Shown: piece by piece, positions 8,575 to 16,987 of the stretch
Position numbering within the stretch: the first letter of the stretch is position 1
Layout of the letters: each line of letters begins with the position of its first letter
Assembly: GCF_007858275.1 (NCBI RefSeq)
Contig: NZ_VFEV01000009.1
Span: forward strand, 62,001-126,000
From: Pseudomonas proteolytica
GTDB lineage: Bacteria > Pseudomonadota > Gammaproteobacteria > Pseudomonadales > Pseudomonadaceae
DNA length: 64,000 nt
Direction of reading: 5' to 3'
Notes under the pieces: generated by a model
The model's database searches: none
What the model was told of the DNA's origin: nothing
The model's input: only the letters and a program-made list of their open reading frames with translations
Translations under genes and position numbers: made by a program

Positions 8575-9441
8575 TTACCGCACTTTCACCGTCAACGCCC
8601 CCACACTCGCCAAAACAATAACCGTCCCCACAATCACCATCATCGAAGGTTGCTGCGCCAATATCACCCATGCCATCACCATCGCCACCGGCGGTATGAG
8701 ATAAAGCGCGATCGCTGCCCGACTGACCTGGCTATGCGTCAATACATAAGCCCAGGCCAGGTAGGCCAGCGCACTGGGAAAGATGCCCAGCACCAGCACT
8801 GCCAGGTTCACCCGCACCGGAGCCTGGGCCACTTCCTCCGGTAATCCGGGCAGATACACCAGCAGCAACGCCGTACCTGACCAGAGGGTGAAACACACCA
8901 TTGTCAGTCCGTCATAACGCTGTGAATAACGCTTTTGCAGGGCGAAATACAGGCTCCAGGACGCCGCTGCCAGCAGGATCAACACGCCATGCCCATCCAG
9001 TTCGCCCAAGCCGCGATCCCCCACCGCCACGACTCCGGCACCGAGCAGGCCGCCGAGGACACAACCCCACTGCCAGGCGCCGAGCCGCTCCTTGAACAAC
9101 GTGCTGGCGAGCAATGCGCTGAACAGTGGCGTCGATTGCGCCAGGACGCTGGCGGCGCCGGCACTCACACCGCGCTGGCCGTAGTTGAGGGCGATGTGGT
9201 GCAGCGTCACCGCAAACAATCCCAACACCGCAAACAAAGGCAAATCCCGGACCCGGGGCCGTGCAATACCCTTGCACCAGGCCACCCCGGCCATAAACAC
9301 CGAAGCAATCAAAAAGCGCAGCACAGCCAGATTGTCGGGCGCATAGGCCTGCAGCGCGATATGGATGCCGACAGGCGAATACGCCCAGCAGAGGATGACG
9401 AAGAGGGTCGCCAGGACAACTTTTGCGTGGGGCATGAGCAT
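8575..9441 (-). CDS. EamA/DMT-family exporter
   Basis: A 288-residue protein with about 10 membrane helices in two EamA-like halves. The first half carries VLCWAYSPVGIHIALQAYAPDNL and GQRGVSAGAASVLAQSTPLFSALL, and the second begins around GVLILLAAASWSLYFALQ. Such proteins usually export amino acids or metabolites; the substrate is unknown. An alternative ATG at 9435 has a better placed GAGA ribosome-binding sequence and would shorten it by two residues. The gene is divergent from a LysR gene 107 nt away, which is likely its regulator. Nothing links it to denitrification, although it sits between narL and dnr. Confidence 0.9.
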   Translation of the reverse strand: MLMPHAKVVLATLFVILCWAYSPVGIHIALQAYAPDNLAVLRFLIASVFMAGVAWCKGIARPRVRDLPLFAVLGLFAVTLHHIALNYGQRGVSAGAASVLAQSTPLFSALLASTLFKERLGAWQWGCVLGGLLGAGVVAVGDRGLGELDGHGVLILLAAASWSLYFALQKRYSQRYDGLTMVCFTLWSGTALLLVYLPGLPEEVAQAPVRVNLAVLVLGIFPSALAYLAWAYVLTHSQVSRAAIALYLIPPVAMVMAWVILAQQPSMMVIVGTVIVLASVGALTVKVR

Positions 9442-9531
9442 TCTCAGGGACGTGGCAGCACACAGGCACTGCCTGGCAAAAGTATGAGAAAACCCAAGCC
9501 CTGAAAAAAGTGACTTAAACTGAGCCCACTC

Positions 9532-9546
9532 TTCACTTCAGGTGAA
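9532..9546. promoter_or_regulatory. Short palindrome at the LysR gene start, possible operator
   Basis: TTCACTTCAGGTGAA pairs TTCAC with GTGAA across a 5-bp spacer and includes the ribosome-binding region of the LysR gene at 9549. Autoregulation through this site is possible but weakly supported. Confidence 0.25.
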
Positions 9547-9548
9547 CC

Positions 9549-10436
9549 ATGGAACTGTCCCAACTGCGCATGTTCAAGACGGTCTACGAGTTGGGCAGCA
9601 TCGCCCGTGCAGCCGCAAAGCTGCATTGCGTGCCGTCCAATATCACCGCACGGCTCAAGTCCCTGGAGCAGGAGCTCGGGGTCGCGTTGTTCCTGCGTGA
9701 GGGCCGGGGCCTGCGGGTCAGTCCTGCGGGCGAAGTGTTTATCGAATACGCGACGAAAATCCTCGACCTCACCGAAGCCTCCCGGCGTGCCGTCGCACCT
9801 GGTGGCGCGCCCCATGGGCACCTGCGGATCGGGGCTATCGAGTCCAGTGCTACGGGGCGCTTGCCCCATTTGCTGGCGCGCTACCACGCGCTGTACCCAC
9901 AAGTGTCGTTGGCGTTGAGCACCGGCACCTGGTCGCAGTTGCTCGATGATATCCAGCACCATCGGCTGGATGCGGCGATTGTCGCCGTGGATGTGCAACG
10001 CCCCGGGCTGGAAAGCACGCTGCTGTATAGCGAAGACCTGGTGCTGATCGCCCCCACGTCCCTGGGGCCGGTGCGCACCGTGACCGACCTGCAGGGCCTG
10101 ACCCTGTTTATGTGGCCGACCGGCTGCCCGTATCGCCTGGCACTGGAGCAGTGGTTGTCACGCCACGGCCAAGTCGCGTCAATCGTCAGCATCGCCAGCT
10201 ACGGTACGATTATCGGCTGTGTCAGCGCCGGCAGCGGCGCCGCGCTGGTACCGCGGGGGATCTACGAGCAATATCGTCAGGGCGCCAACTGGCAAGGCCA
10301 CGAGTTCGCGGAACTGACGCGCATCGACAACCGGTTTTACTGGCACGCCAACACAGGCTGCCATCCGGCCCGGGATGCATTTTCGGCACTGCTGCGCGAT
10401 CACTGCCTCCTCGGGGCTACCTCCAACGAGGCATAG
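9549..10436 (+). CDS. LysR-family transcriptional regulator
   Basis: A 295-residue LysR-type regulator. The N-terminal winged helix-turn-helix is clear (MELSQLRMFKTVYELGSIAR, then AAKLHCVPSNITARLKSLEQ), followed by a substrate-binding domain starting near residue 90 (LRIGAIESSATGRLPHLLAR). It is divergent from the EamA exporter, the usual layout for a regulator and its target. It ends 47 nt before dnr on the same strand, so some dnr transcription could come from read-through. The inducer is unknown. Confidence 0.92.
   Translation: MELSQLRMFKTVYELGSIARAAAKLHCVPSNITARLKSLEQELGVALFLREGRGLRVSPAGEVFIEYATKILDLTEASRRAVAPGGAPHGHLRIGAIESSATGRLPHLLARYHALYPQVSLALSTGTWSQLLDDIQHHRLDAAIVAVDVQRPGLESTLLYSEDLVLIAPTSLGPVRTVTDLQGLTLFMWPTGCPYRLALEQWLSRHGQVASIVSIASYGTIIGCVSAGSGAALVPRGIYEQYRQGANWQGHEFAELTRIDNRFYWHANTGCHPARDAFSALLRDHCLLGATSNEA
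10418..10433. promoter_or_regulatory. Weak NarL-like imperfect palindrome before dnr
   Basis: TACCTCCAACGAGGCA shares TACCTCC with the perfect palindrome at 5691-5706, but its second arm is degenerate and the spacing is off. It lies in the last codons of the LysR gene, about 50-66 nt before the dnr start. I found no TTGAT-N4-ATCAA box before dnr. Confidence 0.25.
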
Positions 10437-10483
10437 GCCCGGCAAGCCTTGCGCCCTACCATGGGGGGGAGCGGAGGTACGCC

Positions 10484-11164
10484 ATGCTGACCCACCCATC
10501 CATCGTTTTAACCCTGCGCCGGCATCATCTGTTCAGCCCCTTGCCGGAAAAAATCTTCCAGGACGTCTGCACCCTGGCCAATCTCAAGCGCCTGCCCGGG
10601 CACGCGACCTTGATGCATCAGGGCGACCCCGCCGAGCGGTTTTTCCTGTTGATCAGTGGCCAGGTCAAGTTGCACCGGGTCACCGGTGAAGGCCAGGAGC
10701 ATCTGGTGGAAGTCATTCGCCCCGGCCAGACCTTTGCCGAAGCCCTGCTGTTCAGCCAGGCCAAGGCCTACCCGGTGAGTGCCACGGCGCTCAAGGACAG
10801 CGTGCTGGTTACCATTGAGGGCCATCATTACCGCAAGGCCCTGGAAGACCAGCCGCAGATCTGCCTGGCAATCCTCGGCACCATGAGCATCCACCTGCAT
10901 CAACGCCTCAAGGACATCGACACCCTGAGCCTGGCCAATGCCAGTCGCCGGGTCATCAACTTTCTGATCCAGGAGCGCGACCTGGCCAGCGGCGATGTGG
11001 TGCTGCAGGTGCCCAAGCGTCTGGTGGCCTCCAAACTGGGGATTCAGCCAGAGACGTTTTCGCGGATCCTGCATCGGCTGGTAGACGCCGGACTGATCGA
11101 TGTACAACGGCGCACGATCCGCATCCTGTGCGAGGAGCAGTTGATGACCTATCAGGCCGGCTGA
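10484..11164 (+). CDS. dnr: CRP/FNR-family denitrification regulator Dnr
   Basis: A 226-residue regulator of the Dnr/DnrD group, close to the 227 residues of P. aeruginosa Dnr. The ATG at 10484 follows GGAGG at 10473-10477, so the longer in-frame extension upstream is rejected. An N-terminal cyclic-nucleotide-type fold (HATLMHQGDPAERFFLLISG) is followed by a long dimer helix and a helix-turn-helix whose recognition helix PETFSRILHRL keeps the Glu-x-x-Ser-Arg contacts of FNR. The N-terminal cysteine cluster of FNR/Anr is absent, so this is not an iron-sulfur oxygen sensor. Dnr proteins respond to NO, through heme, and activate nir, nor and nos promoters. The box between nirQ and nirS is a likely target. 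Confidence 0.93.
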   Translation: MLTHPSIVLTLRRHHLFSPLPEKIFQDVCTLANLKRLPGHATLMHQGDPAERFFLLISGQVKLHRVTGEGQEHLVEVIRPGQTFAEALLFSQAKAYPVSATALKDSVLVTIEGHHYRKALEDQPQICLAILGTMSIHLHQRLKDIDTLSLANASRRVINFLIQERDLASGDVVLQVPKRLVASKLGIQPETFSRILHRLVDAGLIDVQRRTIRILCEEQLMTYQAG

Positions 11165-11213
11165 CTTAGAATCGACGCCATTCTTCGCCCGCCTTCCTGA
11201 CACGAGCGCCCCC

Positions 11214-12362
11214 ATGAGCTTTGATTTCGACACGATCCACCCTCGCCTCGGCACCGGCAGCACCAAGTGGAGCCGCTACCCCGAAGACGTCTTGCCGATG
11301 TGGATTGCCGACATGGACATCGCCGCCCCGCCGGCGATCCTCAAGGCCCTGCACGCGCGCCTGGACCAGCAGATGCTCGGCTACAGCGTCGCCCGGCCGG
11401 AAGTGCGCGAGGCGATCATCAGCGACCTGTGGCACAAGTACGCCTGGCGCGTGCAACCCGATGAATTGCTGTTCCTGCCGGGTGTCGAGCCAGGCTTCAA
11501 CATGGCCTTGCATGCCTTTGTCCAACCGGGCCAGTCGGTGGTCTTGCAAACCCCCAACTACGCGCCGCTGCGCCATGCAGCGGGCAACTGGAACCTGCCG
11601 AAGATCGAAGTGCCGTTTGAACTGAGCGACCAGGGCGAATACCTCACCCCCCTGCCCGCCTTGCGCCAGGCCTTGAAAGGTGCCGGTGCACTGCTGTTGA
11701 GCAACCCCCACAACCCTCTGGGCAAGGTGTTTGCCCGCGAGGAACTGCTGGCCGTCGCCAATGCCTGCCTGGAACAAGGCACGCTGATTGTCTCCGATGA
11801 GATCCATGCCGAGCTGTGCTTCGACGGGCGCCGGCATATCCCTACCGCCTCGTTGAGTGCAGAGATCGCACGGCGCACCATCACCCTGATGTCCGCGAGC
11901 AAGGCCTACAACGTCGCCGGCCTGAAGACCTGCTTTGCGATTGTCCAGGACCCACTCATCCGCGAGCGCTTCAACAAGGCACGCTGCGGCATGGTCGATA
12001 GCGTCAGCCCGTTGGGCCTGGAAGCCACCTGGGCGGCGTATAGCCAATGTGGTGAGTGGTTGGAGGCGTTGGTCACGTACCTGCAAGGCAACCGCGACTA
12101 CCTGGTGGATGCCGTGCAAAAACGCCTGCCGGGGGTGGTCATGCATGCGCCTCAAGGTACCTACCTGGCCTGGCTGGATTGCAGCGCCCTGGGCCTGGAA
12201 GACCCACAGCGGTTTTTCCTTGAGCAGGCCAAGGTAGGCTTGAGTGCGGGCGTGGAATTTGGCGATGACAGCCAACAGTTCGTACGCTTGAACTTTGGCT
12301 GCCCGCGGGCATTGCTCGAAGAAGGTATTTCACGCCTGGAACGCAGCCTGCAAAACCTGTAG
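11214..12362 (+). CDS. PatB/MalY-type pyridoxal-phosphate C-S lyase
   Basis: A 382-residue fold-type I PLP enzyme of the cystathionine beta-lyase PatB/MalY group, which cleaves C-S bonds in cysteine conjugates or cystathionine to give a thiol, pyruvate and ammonia. Visible family segments are VLPMWIADMDIAAPPAI, LLLSNPHNPLGKVF (PLP ring and phosphate site), IVSDEIHAEL (the Asp that contacts the pyridine nitrogen) and SASKAYNVAGLK, with the Schiff-base lysine. The C-terminal FVRLNFGCPR holds the carboxylate-binding arginine. It starts 49 nt after dnr but has no evident functional tie to it. Substrate preference cannot be read from sequence. Confidence 0.9.
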   Translation: MSFDFDTIHPRLGTGSTKWSRYPEDVLPMWIADMDIAAPPAILKALHARLDQQMLGYSVARPEVREAIISDLWHKYAWRVQPDELLFLPGVEPGFNMALHAFVQPGQSVVLQTPNYAPLRHAAGNWNLPKIEVPFELSDQGEYLTPLPALRQALKGAGALLLSNPHNPLGKVFAREELLAVANACLEQGTLIVSDEIHAELCFDGRRHIPTASLSAEIARRTITLMSASKAYNVAGLKTCFAIVQDPLIRERFNKARCGMVDSVSPLGLEATWAAYSQCGEWLEALVTYLQGNRDYLVDAVQKRLPGVVMHAPQGTYLAWLDCSALGLEDPQRFFLEQAKVGLSAGVEFGDDSQQFVRLNFGCPRALLEEGISRLERSLQNL

Positions 12363-12381
12363 GCGCGGCCCTGGCGGCTGA

Positions 12382-12597
12382 TCAGAGCTTGGCGATGGAC
12401 ACCTCGGTGGATTTGACGAAGGCAATCACTTCACTGCCCACCTTCAACTCCAGGTCACGCACCGAACGTGTGGTGATCACCGAGGTGACAATCCCGGACG
12501 CGGTTTGCACGTCGATCTCGGACACCACTTCGCCGAGCAGGATTTCCTTGATCACGCCTTTGAACTGGTTGCGCACGTTGATCGCTTTGATGGTCAT
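12382..12597 (-). CDS. Molbindin-type molybdate-binding protein (Mop/TOBE domain)
   Basis: A 71-residue single TOBE/Mop domain (MTIKAINVRNQFKGVIKEI, then GIVTSVITTRSVRDLELKVG). Stand-alone Mop proteins assemble into hexamers that store molybdate for molybdoenzymes such as NarG. AAAGGAAA precedes the ATG. It is convergent with the C-S lyase gene. Location near nar fits a role in supplying molybdenum, but that is inference. Confidence 0.9.
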   Translation of the reverse strand: MTIKAINVRNQFKGVIKEILLGEVVSEIDVQTASGIVTSVITTRSVRDLELKVGSEVIAFVKSTEVSIAKL

Positions 12598-12724
12598 GTC
12601 GGTTTTCCTTTCACTGTTGGGTCAATCCGCACGAATGCGCAGGCCTTCAAAATGCGCCATTCGCACCAACAACAAAAGGAATAAATAACTATTTATTTAT
12701 TCCATATAGAAATATGCAAAGCCC

Positions 12725-12808
12725 TGTAGGAACCGGCTTGCCGGCGATGGCGTCCTTGAACTCAGCACATGATTCACGGGCCCCATCGCCGGCAAGCCGG
12801 CTCCTACA
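12725..12808. repeat. REP-type extragenic palindrome
   Basis: TGTAGGAACCGGCTTGCCGG is matched by its inverse CCGGCAAGCCGGCTCCTACA about 84 bp later, a REP doublet. It lies between mop and the TonB receptor gene's 3' end and may serve as a terminator. Confidence 0.85.
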
Positions 12809-12817
12809 TGGGTTTGG

Positions 12818-15208
12818 TCAAAAACCTACTGTTGCCGACACCAGCCAGGTACGCGGCGTAGACAGGGTCAGGCCGGGCGCGCTATCGCTGGAGGTCGCGG
12901 CCGATGCCCAGTAGGTCGTGTTCAGCACGTTCTCCACAGTCGCACGCAGGGTCACTGGGTTTTCCTTGACCTTGAAGGTGTAGCGCGCCCCCAGGTCGTA
13001 GCGTTCCCAATTGTCGATCTTCTGCTGGTTGGCCGCGTCCAGGTACTGCGCGCCGGTATGGATCGCGCGGGCGGTCAGGGTCAGGCCTTGCAGGCGTGGG
13101 ATATCCCATTCGGCACCCAGGTTGACGTTGGCCACTGGTGCACCGGTGCCGCGCTTGCCGTCGGTCAGGCCCTGGGCGGTCTTGGTCTGTTCGCTGTCGA
13201 GCAGCATCACCCCGCCGAGCAGGCGCACGCCGGCCAGGGGTTCGCCAAACACGTTCAGTTCCACGCCCTGGTTGCGCAATTCGCCATTGGGTTTGAAGAA
13301 GCCCTGGTTGTCGATGCCATAGGCCGGCTGCTTGATCTGGAACACGCTGGCCGTCATGCCAAAGCTGCCCATGTCGTACTTGGCGCCGACTTCCACCTGC
13401 TTGCTCTTGGTCGGCGGGAAGATCGCGTTTTCATTGTTTACCCCGCTCGAAGGTGCCGTCTCGCCCTGGCTCAGGCCTTCCATGTAGTTGGTGTACAGGG
13501 ACAGTTGATCGGTGACTTTCACCACCAGGCCCAGGGCTGGCGAGGTCGCTTGTTCGTCGTACTCCGGCTGGTCCTTGATGCCATTGCTCCAGGACGTGAC
13601 CTGGACCTTTTGCAGGCGTGCCCCCAGGGTCAGCAGCACCCGTTCATCGAAGAAGGCCAGGGTGTCGGCCAAAGCCAGGCTGGTGAAGCGGTTTTCGGTG
13701 TGGGTGCTGGTGTCCCAGCGCACCGCCTGGCCTGGACGGGGCAACACCACCGGGTTGTAGAGGTTGCTCCTGCCGGGGGTATAGCGCTCGCCGGCATTGT
13801 CGAAATCCATGTTGAACTGGTTGAGGCTGACATTGAGCGTGTGCCCTACAGGGCCGGTATTGAACCAACTGCGCGCGCCCACAGTGGCGGTCTTGACGTC
13901 TTCGTCGCGGCGGAAGCTGCGCGGCACTACCGTGAAGTCGCCATTGGTCTGGGTCGCCTGCACACCGTGGCGCAGGAAGTCGTAGTTGCCTTTGCGCGCA
14001 CCGGCGGCGGCGTAGACCATCAGTGAATCGCTGACATCAAACTCGCCACGCACCGCGCCAAAGGTGTCCTTGGTATGGGAGTACGTCCAGGATTGGGCAA
14101 AGTTGTCGCGGATGTCGCGGGCCTTGGGCATCACGCTGCCCCTGGCAACTTCCACGCGCTCCTGGGGCGCGTCGGCGGTGCGTTCCTGACGCCCGAGGTC
14201 GAGGGACAGGCGCACTCGCTCCTTGCGGTAGTCGAGGCCGATCACGGTCATTTCGCGGTCGACCTCCTGGTGATCCCATTCGGTATCGCCGGATTGCTTC
14301 ACGCCATTGAAACGCACGCCAAACTGCTGCTCGTCGCCAAACCGCCGACCGATATCCACCGCACCACCGAACTGCCCGGCCGAGGCATAGCTGCCAGTGA
14401 ACTCGGTAAGCGGTGCATCAGCGGCACGCTTGGGCTCGATATTGATTCCGCCACCGATACTGCCCCGCGGCGCGATACCACCGAGCAAGGCGCCGGGGCC
14501 CTTGAGGATATCGACGCGCTCGACCATTTCCATGTCGATGGCGTAAGTCGGCAGCACGCCATAGAGGCCGCCGTAGGACACATCGCTGTTGAACAGGCTG
14601 AAACCACGCACCGAAAACTGCTCGAAACGCCCACCGGCGGGGTTGGTGATGCGCACCGAAGGGTCGCTGGCAACCATTTCGCCGAGGGTCCGCGCCTGCA
14701 GGTTCTTCACCGCCTTGGCGGTGTAAGACGTGAGGTTGAACGGGGTATCCATAAAGTCGTTATCGCCCAACAGGCCCTGGGCGCCTTTGCGTGTCACTTG
14801 GTCACCGGCGTAGGTTTGGGCAACGGGTGTGTTCGCGGTCCCCAGAATCGAGGTGGCGGGCAACTGATAAGCACCGCCCTGTGGTGCGGGGATCAAGGTG
14901 TAGGCACGCTCACCCACCGTTTGCAATTGCAGGCCCGAGCCTTGCAGCAGGCGTGCGAAGCCTTCTTCGACGGCAAACTCACCGGAAATCCCGGCGCTTT
15001 GGCGACCGCCGACCAGGGCCGGATCCACCGAAAGATTGACCCCGGCCAGCCCGGCAAAGCGGGTCAAGGCGCTGCCCAGGCTGCCGGCGGGCACCTGGTA
15101 ACTGCGCCGGGCCGCGTCCTCGGCCCAGCTCACAGGGATAAACATTGGGCTGGCACTCAGGCTCAGGACCAGACTCAGGCGCAGTAGCGATGGCGGGACG
15201 ACAGGCAT
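12818..15208 (-). CDS. TonB-dependent siderophore receptor with N-terminal signalling domain
   Basis: A 796-residue outer-membrane receptor. A signal peptide ends near VSWAEDAARR. An STN (secretin/TonB short N-terminal) domain covers about 45-110 (YQVPAGSLGSALTRFAGLAG) and talks to the FecR anti-sigma factor. The plug follows (SVRGFSLFNSDVSYGGLYGV; VERVDILKGPGALLGG), then a 22-strand barrel ending in the typical aromatic VSATVGF. It is transcribed with and downstream of fecI-fecR, forming a cell-surface signalling trio for an exogenous ferric siderophore. The plug resembles hydroxamate siderophore receptors, but the ligand is not determinable here. Confidence 0.94.
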   Translation of the reverse strand: MPVVPPSLLRLSLVLSLSASPMFIPVSWAEDAARRSYQVPAGSLGSALTRFAGLAGVNLSVDPALVGGRQSAGISGEFAVEEGFARLLQGSGLQLQTVGERAYTLIPAPQGGAYQLPATSILGTANTPVAQTYAGDQVTRKGAQGLLGDNDFMDTPFNLTSYTAKAVKNLQARTLGEMVASDPSVRITNPAGGRFEQFSVRGFSLFNSDVSYGGLYGVLPTYAIDMEMVERVDILKGPGALLGGIAPRGSIGGGINIEPKRAADAPLTEFTGSYASAGQFGGAVDIGRRFGDEQQFGVRFNGVKQSGDTEWDHQEVDREMTVIGLDYRKERVRLSLDLGRQERTADAPQERVEVARGSVMPKARDIRDNFAQSWTYSHTKDTFGAVRGEFDVSDSLMVYAAAGARKGNYDFLRHGVQATQTNGDFTVVPRSFRRDEDVKTATVGARSWFNTGPVGHTLNVSLNQFNMDFDNAGERYTPGRSNLYNPVVLPRPGQAVRWDTSTHTENRFTSLALADTLAFFDERVLLTLGARLQKVQVTSWSNGIKDQPEYDEQATSPALGLVVKVTDQLSLYTNYMEGLSQGETAPSSGVNNENAIFPPTKSKQVEVGAKYDMGSFGMTASVFQIKQPAYGIDNQGFFKPNGELRNQGVELNVFGEPLAGVRLLGGVMLLDSEQTKTAQGLTDGKRGTGAPVANVNLGAEWDIPRLQGLTLTARAIHTGAQYLDAANQQKIDNWERYDLGARYTFKVKENPVTLRATVENVLNTTYWASAATSSDSAPGLTLSTPRTWLVSATVGF

Positions 15209-15310
15209 TAAAAGGCTCTCTGTTTTCGTTCACTTGCCTTGGATGACAGGCGAGCCGAAAAAAAGGGACACGATCGTTCAAACTGGCCGAAAAAATGTTG
15301 GAGCCGCTTT

Positions 15311-15402
15311 ATGTGGGAGCGGGCTTGCTCGCGAAGGCGGTGTATCAGACATAGATGAGTTGGCTGACCCTGCGCCTTCGCGAGCAAGCCCGCTCCCACA
15401 TT
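15311..15402. repeat. REP-type extragenic palindrome
   Basis: ATGTGGGAGCGGGCTTGCTC and its inverse GAGCAAGCCCGCTCCCACAT bracket about 92 bp between fecR and the receptor gene. It may attenuate transcription from fecIR into the receptor gene, which likely has its own FecI-dependent promoter. Confidence 0.85.
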
Positions 15403-15429
15403 GGATCTGCCTCAACAATTAAATCGTGG

Positions 15430-16365
15430 TCAAGCCAGGGTTCTACGCGGTGCCAGCGTGACCCAATAGCGCGTGCGCCACTGCACCTGCAGCCCATGGG
15501 TGGTGGCCAGCAGGCTGAGGATGCGGTCGGTGTCGTCCAGGCGGAAACTGCCGGTGACGCGCAAGGCTTCCAGGCTCGGGTCCCAGCGCAAAACACCCGG
15601 ACGATAGCGATCAAGCTCGCGCAGGAAGTCGCCCAAGCCCTGGTTCTGCGCCGTCAGAACTCCATCGCGCCAGCCCAATTGCAGCGCGTCAAACGGAACC
15701 GGCGCCCCCAGTCCCGAGGCCTGCAGGCGTAGTTGTTGCCCGTCGTGTACCAGGGCGCTACGCCCAGATCCATCTTGTACGTGCACCTGGCCCTTGAGCA
15801 CCGACACCAGACACCCGTGCGCCAACTGACGCACACAGACCTCGGCCTGGCTGGCGATAACCTGGCCATAACGGGTATGTACCGTCAACGCCGACGCGCC
15901 TGGCACACTCAGCGCCATTTCCCCATCGACCAGGGTCAGGCGCCGCTGCGCAAGGTTTACATCCACCGCGCTGGCCGTGTTCAGTTGCAGGGCGCTGCCA
16001 TCGGCCAGCGGCACGCGTTTGCGCTCGCCGGTGGCGGTATGCAGGTCGGCACGCCACACGTCGAGGGGTAACTGGCGACTGAGCAGCCATGCCGCCGGTA
16101 CCAGCGCTGCCACGCCCAGGGCGCGTTTGAGCACGGCACGCCGCCCCGGTTGCGGGCGGTCGAGGCTGGCCATGGCCAGGGAGGATGGCAGCTCGGCAAA
16201 ACGCTGGCGCAGCAGCTGGGCTTTTTGCCAGGCCTGTTCGTGCTGGGGATGGCTGTCGCGCCATTGCTGCAAGCCCGCGTGATCGCGCTCGCCGGCCGTG
16301 CCCGACTCCAGCAGCGCCAGCCACTGCGCCGCTGCCCGCGCCACATCCGGCGCGGTGCGGCTCAC
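15430..16365 (-). CDS. FecR-type anti-sigma factor
   Basis: A 311-residue inner-membrane regulator that relays receptor signals to the sigma factor encoded just upstream. The GTG at 16365 overlaps the fecI stop as GTGA, the usual fecIR coupling, so it is preferred over an ATG at 16383. The N-terminal domain binds the sigma factor (DVARAAAQWLALLESG and the Trp-rich HEQAWQKAQ). One membrane helix lies near residues 85-100 (ALGVAALVPAAWLLS). The periplasmic FecR domain follows (VPLADGSALQLNTASAVDV, RRLTLVDGEMALSV). The C-terminal STN-like part (FRLDDTDRILSLLATTHGLQ) contacts the receptor. Confidence 0.92.
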   Translation of the reverse strand: MSRTAPDVARAAAQWLALLESGTAGERDHAGLQQWRDSHPQHEQAWQKAQLLRQRFAELPSSLAMASLDRPQPGRRAVLKRALGVAALVPAAWLLSRQLPLDVWRADLHTATGERKRVPLADGSALQLNTASAVDVNLAQRRLTLVDGEMALSVPGASALTVHTRYGQVIASQAEVCVRQLAHGCLVSVLKGQVHVQDGSGRSALVHDGQQLRLQASGLGAPVPFDALQLGWRDGVLTAQNQGLGDFLRELDRYRPGVLRWDPSLEALRVTGSFRLDDTDRILSLLATTHGLQVQWRTRYWVTLAPRRTLA

Positions 16366-16880
16366 AGTTCCACCAGCAGGCAATGCTCATAGGCCTGGGC
16401 CATGTAGCGCTTGACCGTACGTTCCGAGACCTTGAGACGCTCGGCAATCTCCCGGTAGCCCAGGCCTTCGAGCTGGCTCCAGAGAAACGCGCGACGCACA
16501 ACCGGCAGCAAACCATCGAGCAATTCATCCAGTGCCTGCAGGGTTTCCAGCAGCAACCAGCGCTGCTCCGGCGATGGCACGCAGTCGTCGGGCAAGCGTG
16601 CCAAGGCATTCAGGTAGGCCTGCTCCAGGCTGCGGCGCTGATGGAAATTGACCAGCAGGCGCTTGCCCACTGTCACCAGATAGGCGCGTGGCTCCTGCAA
16701 TTGCGCTACCGGCTGGGCACTGGCCAGCACCCGCAGGAACGTATCCTGGCTCAGGTCGGCGGCATCCCAGGCATTGCCCAGGCGCCGACGCAGCCACCTT
16801 TCCAGCCAACTGCGGTGGTCGCGGTACAAGGTGCTCAGGCTGGGTTCGGCGGTGGTCGTTGGCGATACAGCATCATTCAT
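16362..16880 (-). CDS. FecI-type ECF sigma factor
   Basis: A 172-residue extracytoplasmic-function sigma factor. Region 2 is seen as WLRRRLGNAWDAADLSQDTF with LRVLA, and region 4 as RRAFLWSQLEGLGYREIAER followed by LKVSERTVKRYMAQAYEHC. The ATG at 16880 removes a 12-residue upstream extension. It is expected to transcribe the adjacent TonB receptor gene when the matching siderophore binds. A Fur box sits 35-53 nt before the start. No N-terminal membrane segment is present. Confidence 0.93.
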   Translation of the reverse strand: MNDAVSPTTTAEPSLSTLYRDHRSWLERWLRRRLGNAWDAADLSQDTFLRVLASAQPVAQLQEPRAYLVTVGKRLLVNFHQRRSLEQAYLNALARLPDDCVPSPEQRWLLLETLQALDELLDGLLPVVRRAFLWSQLEGLGYREIAERLKVSERTVKRYMAQAYEHCLLVEL

Positions 16881-16914
16881 GGCAAGCGAACCCTGAGCAG
16901 CGCGAGTGAGTCTC

Positions 16915-16933
16915 AAATGAGATTCATTCTATT
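16915..16933 (-). promoter_or_regulatory. Fur box upstream of fecI
   Basis: AAATGAGATTCATTCTATT closely resembles the usual Pseudomonas Fur box (AATGAGAATCATTCTCATT). Its position before fecI indicates iron-repressed transcription of the whole trio. Confidence 0.75.
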
Positions 16934-16987
16934 TAATATCCCTGCGCTGCACCATGTTCTTTTTGCCGGGTAGACGGGCGGAGGCTG

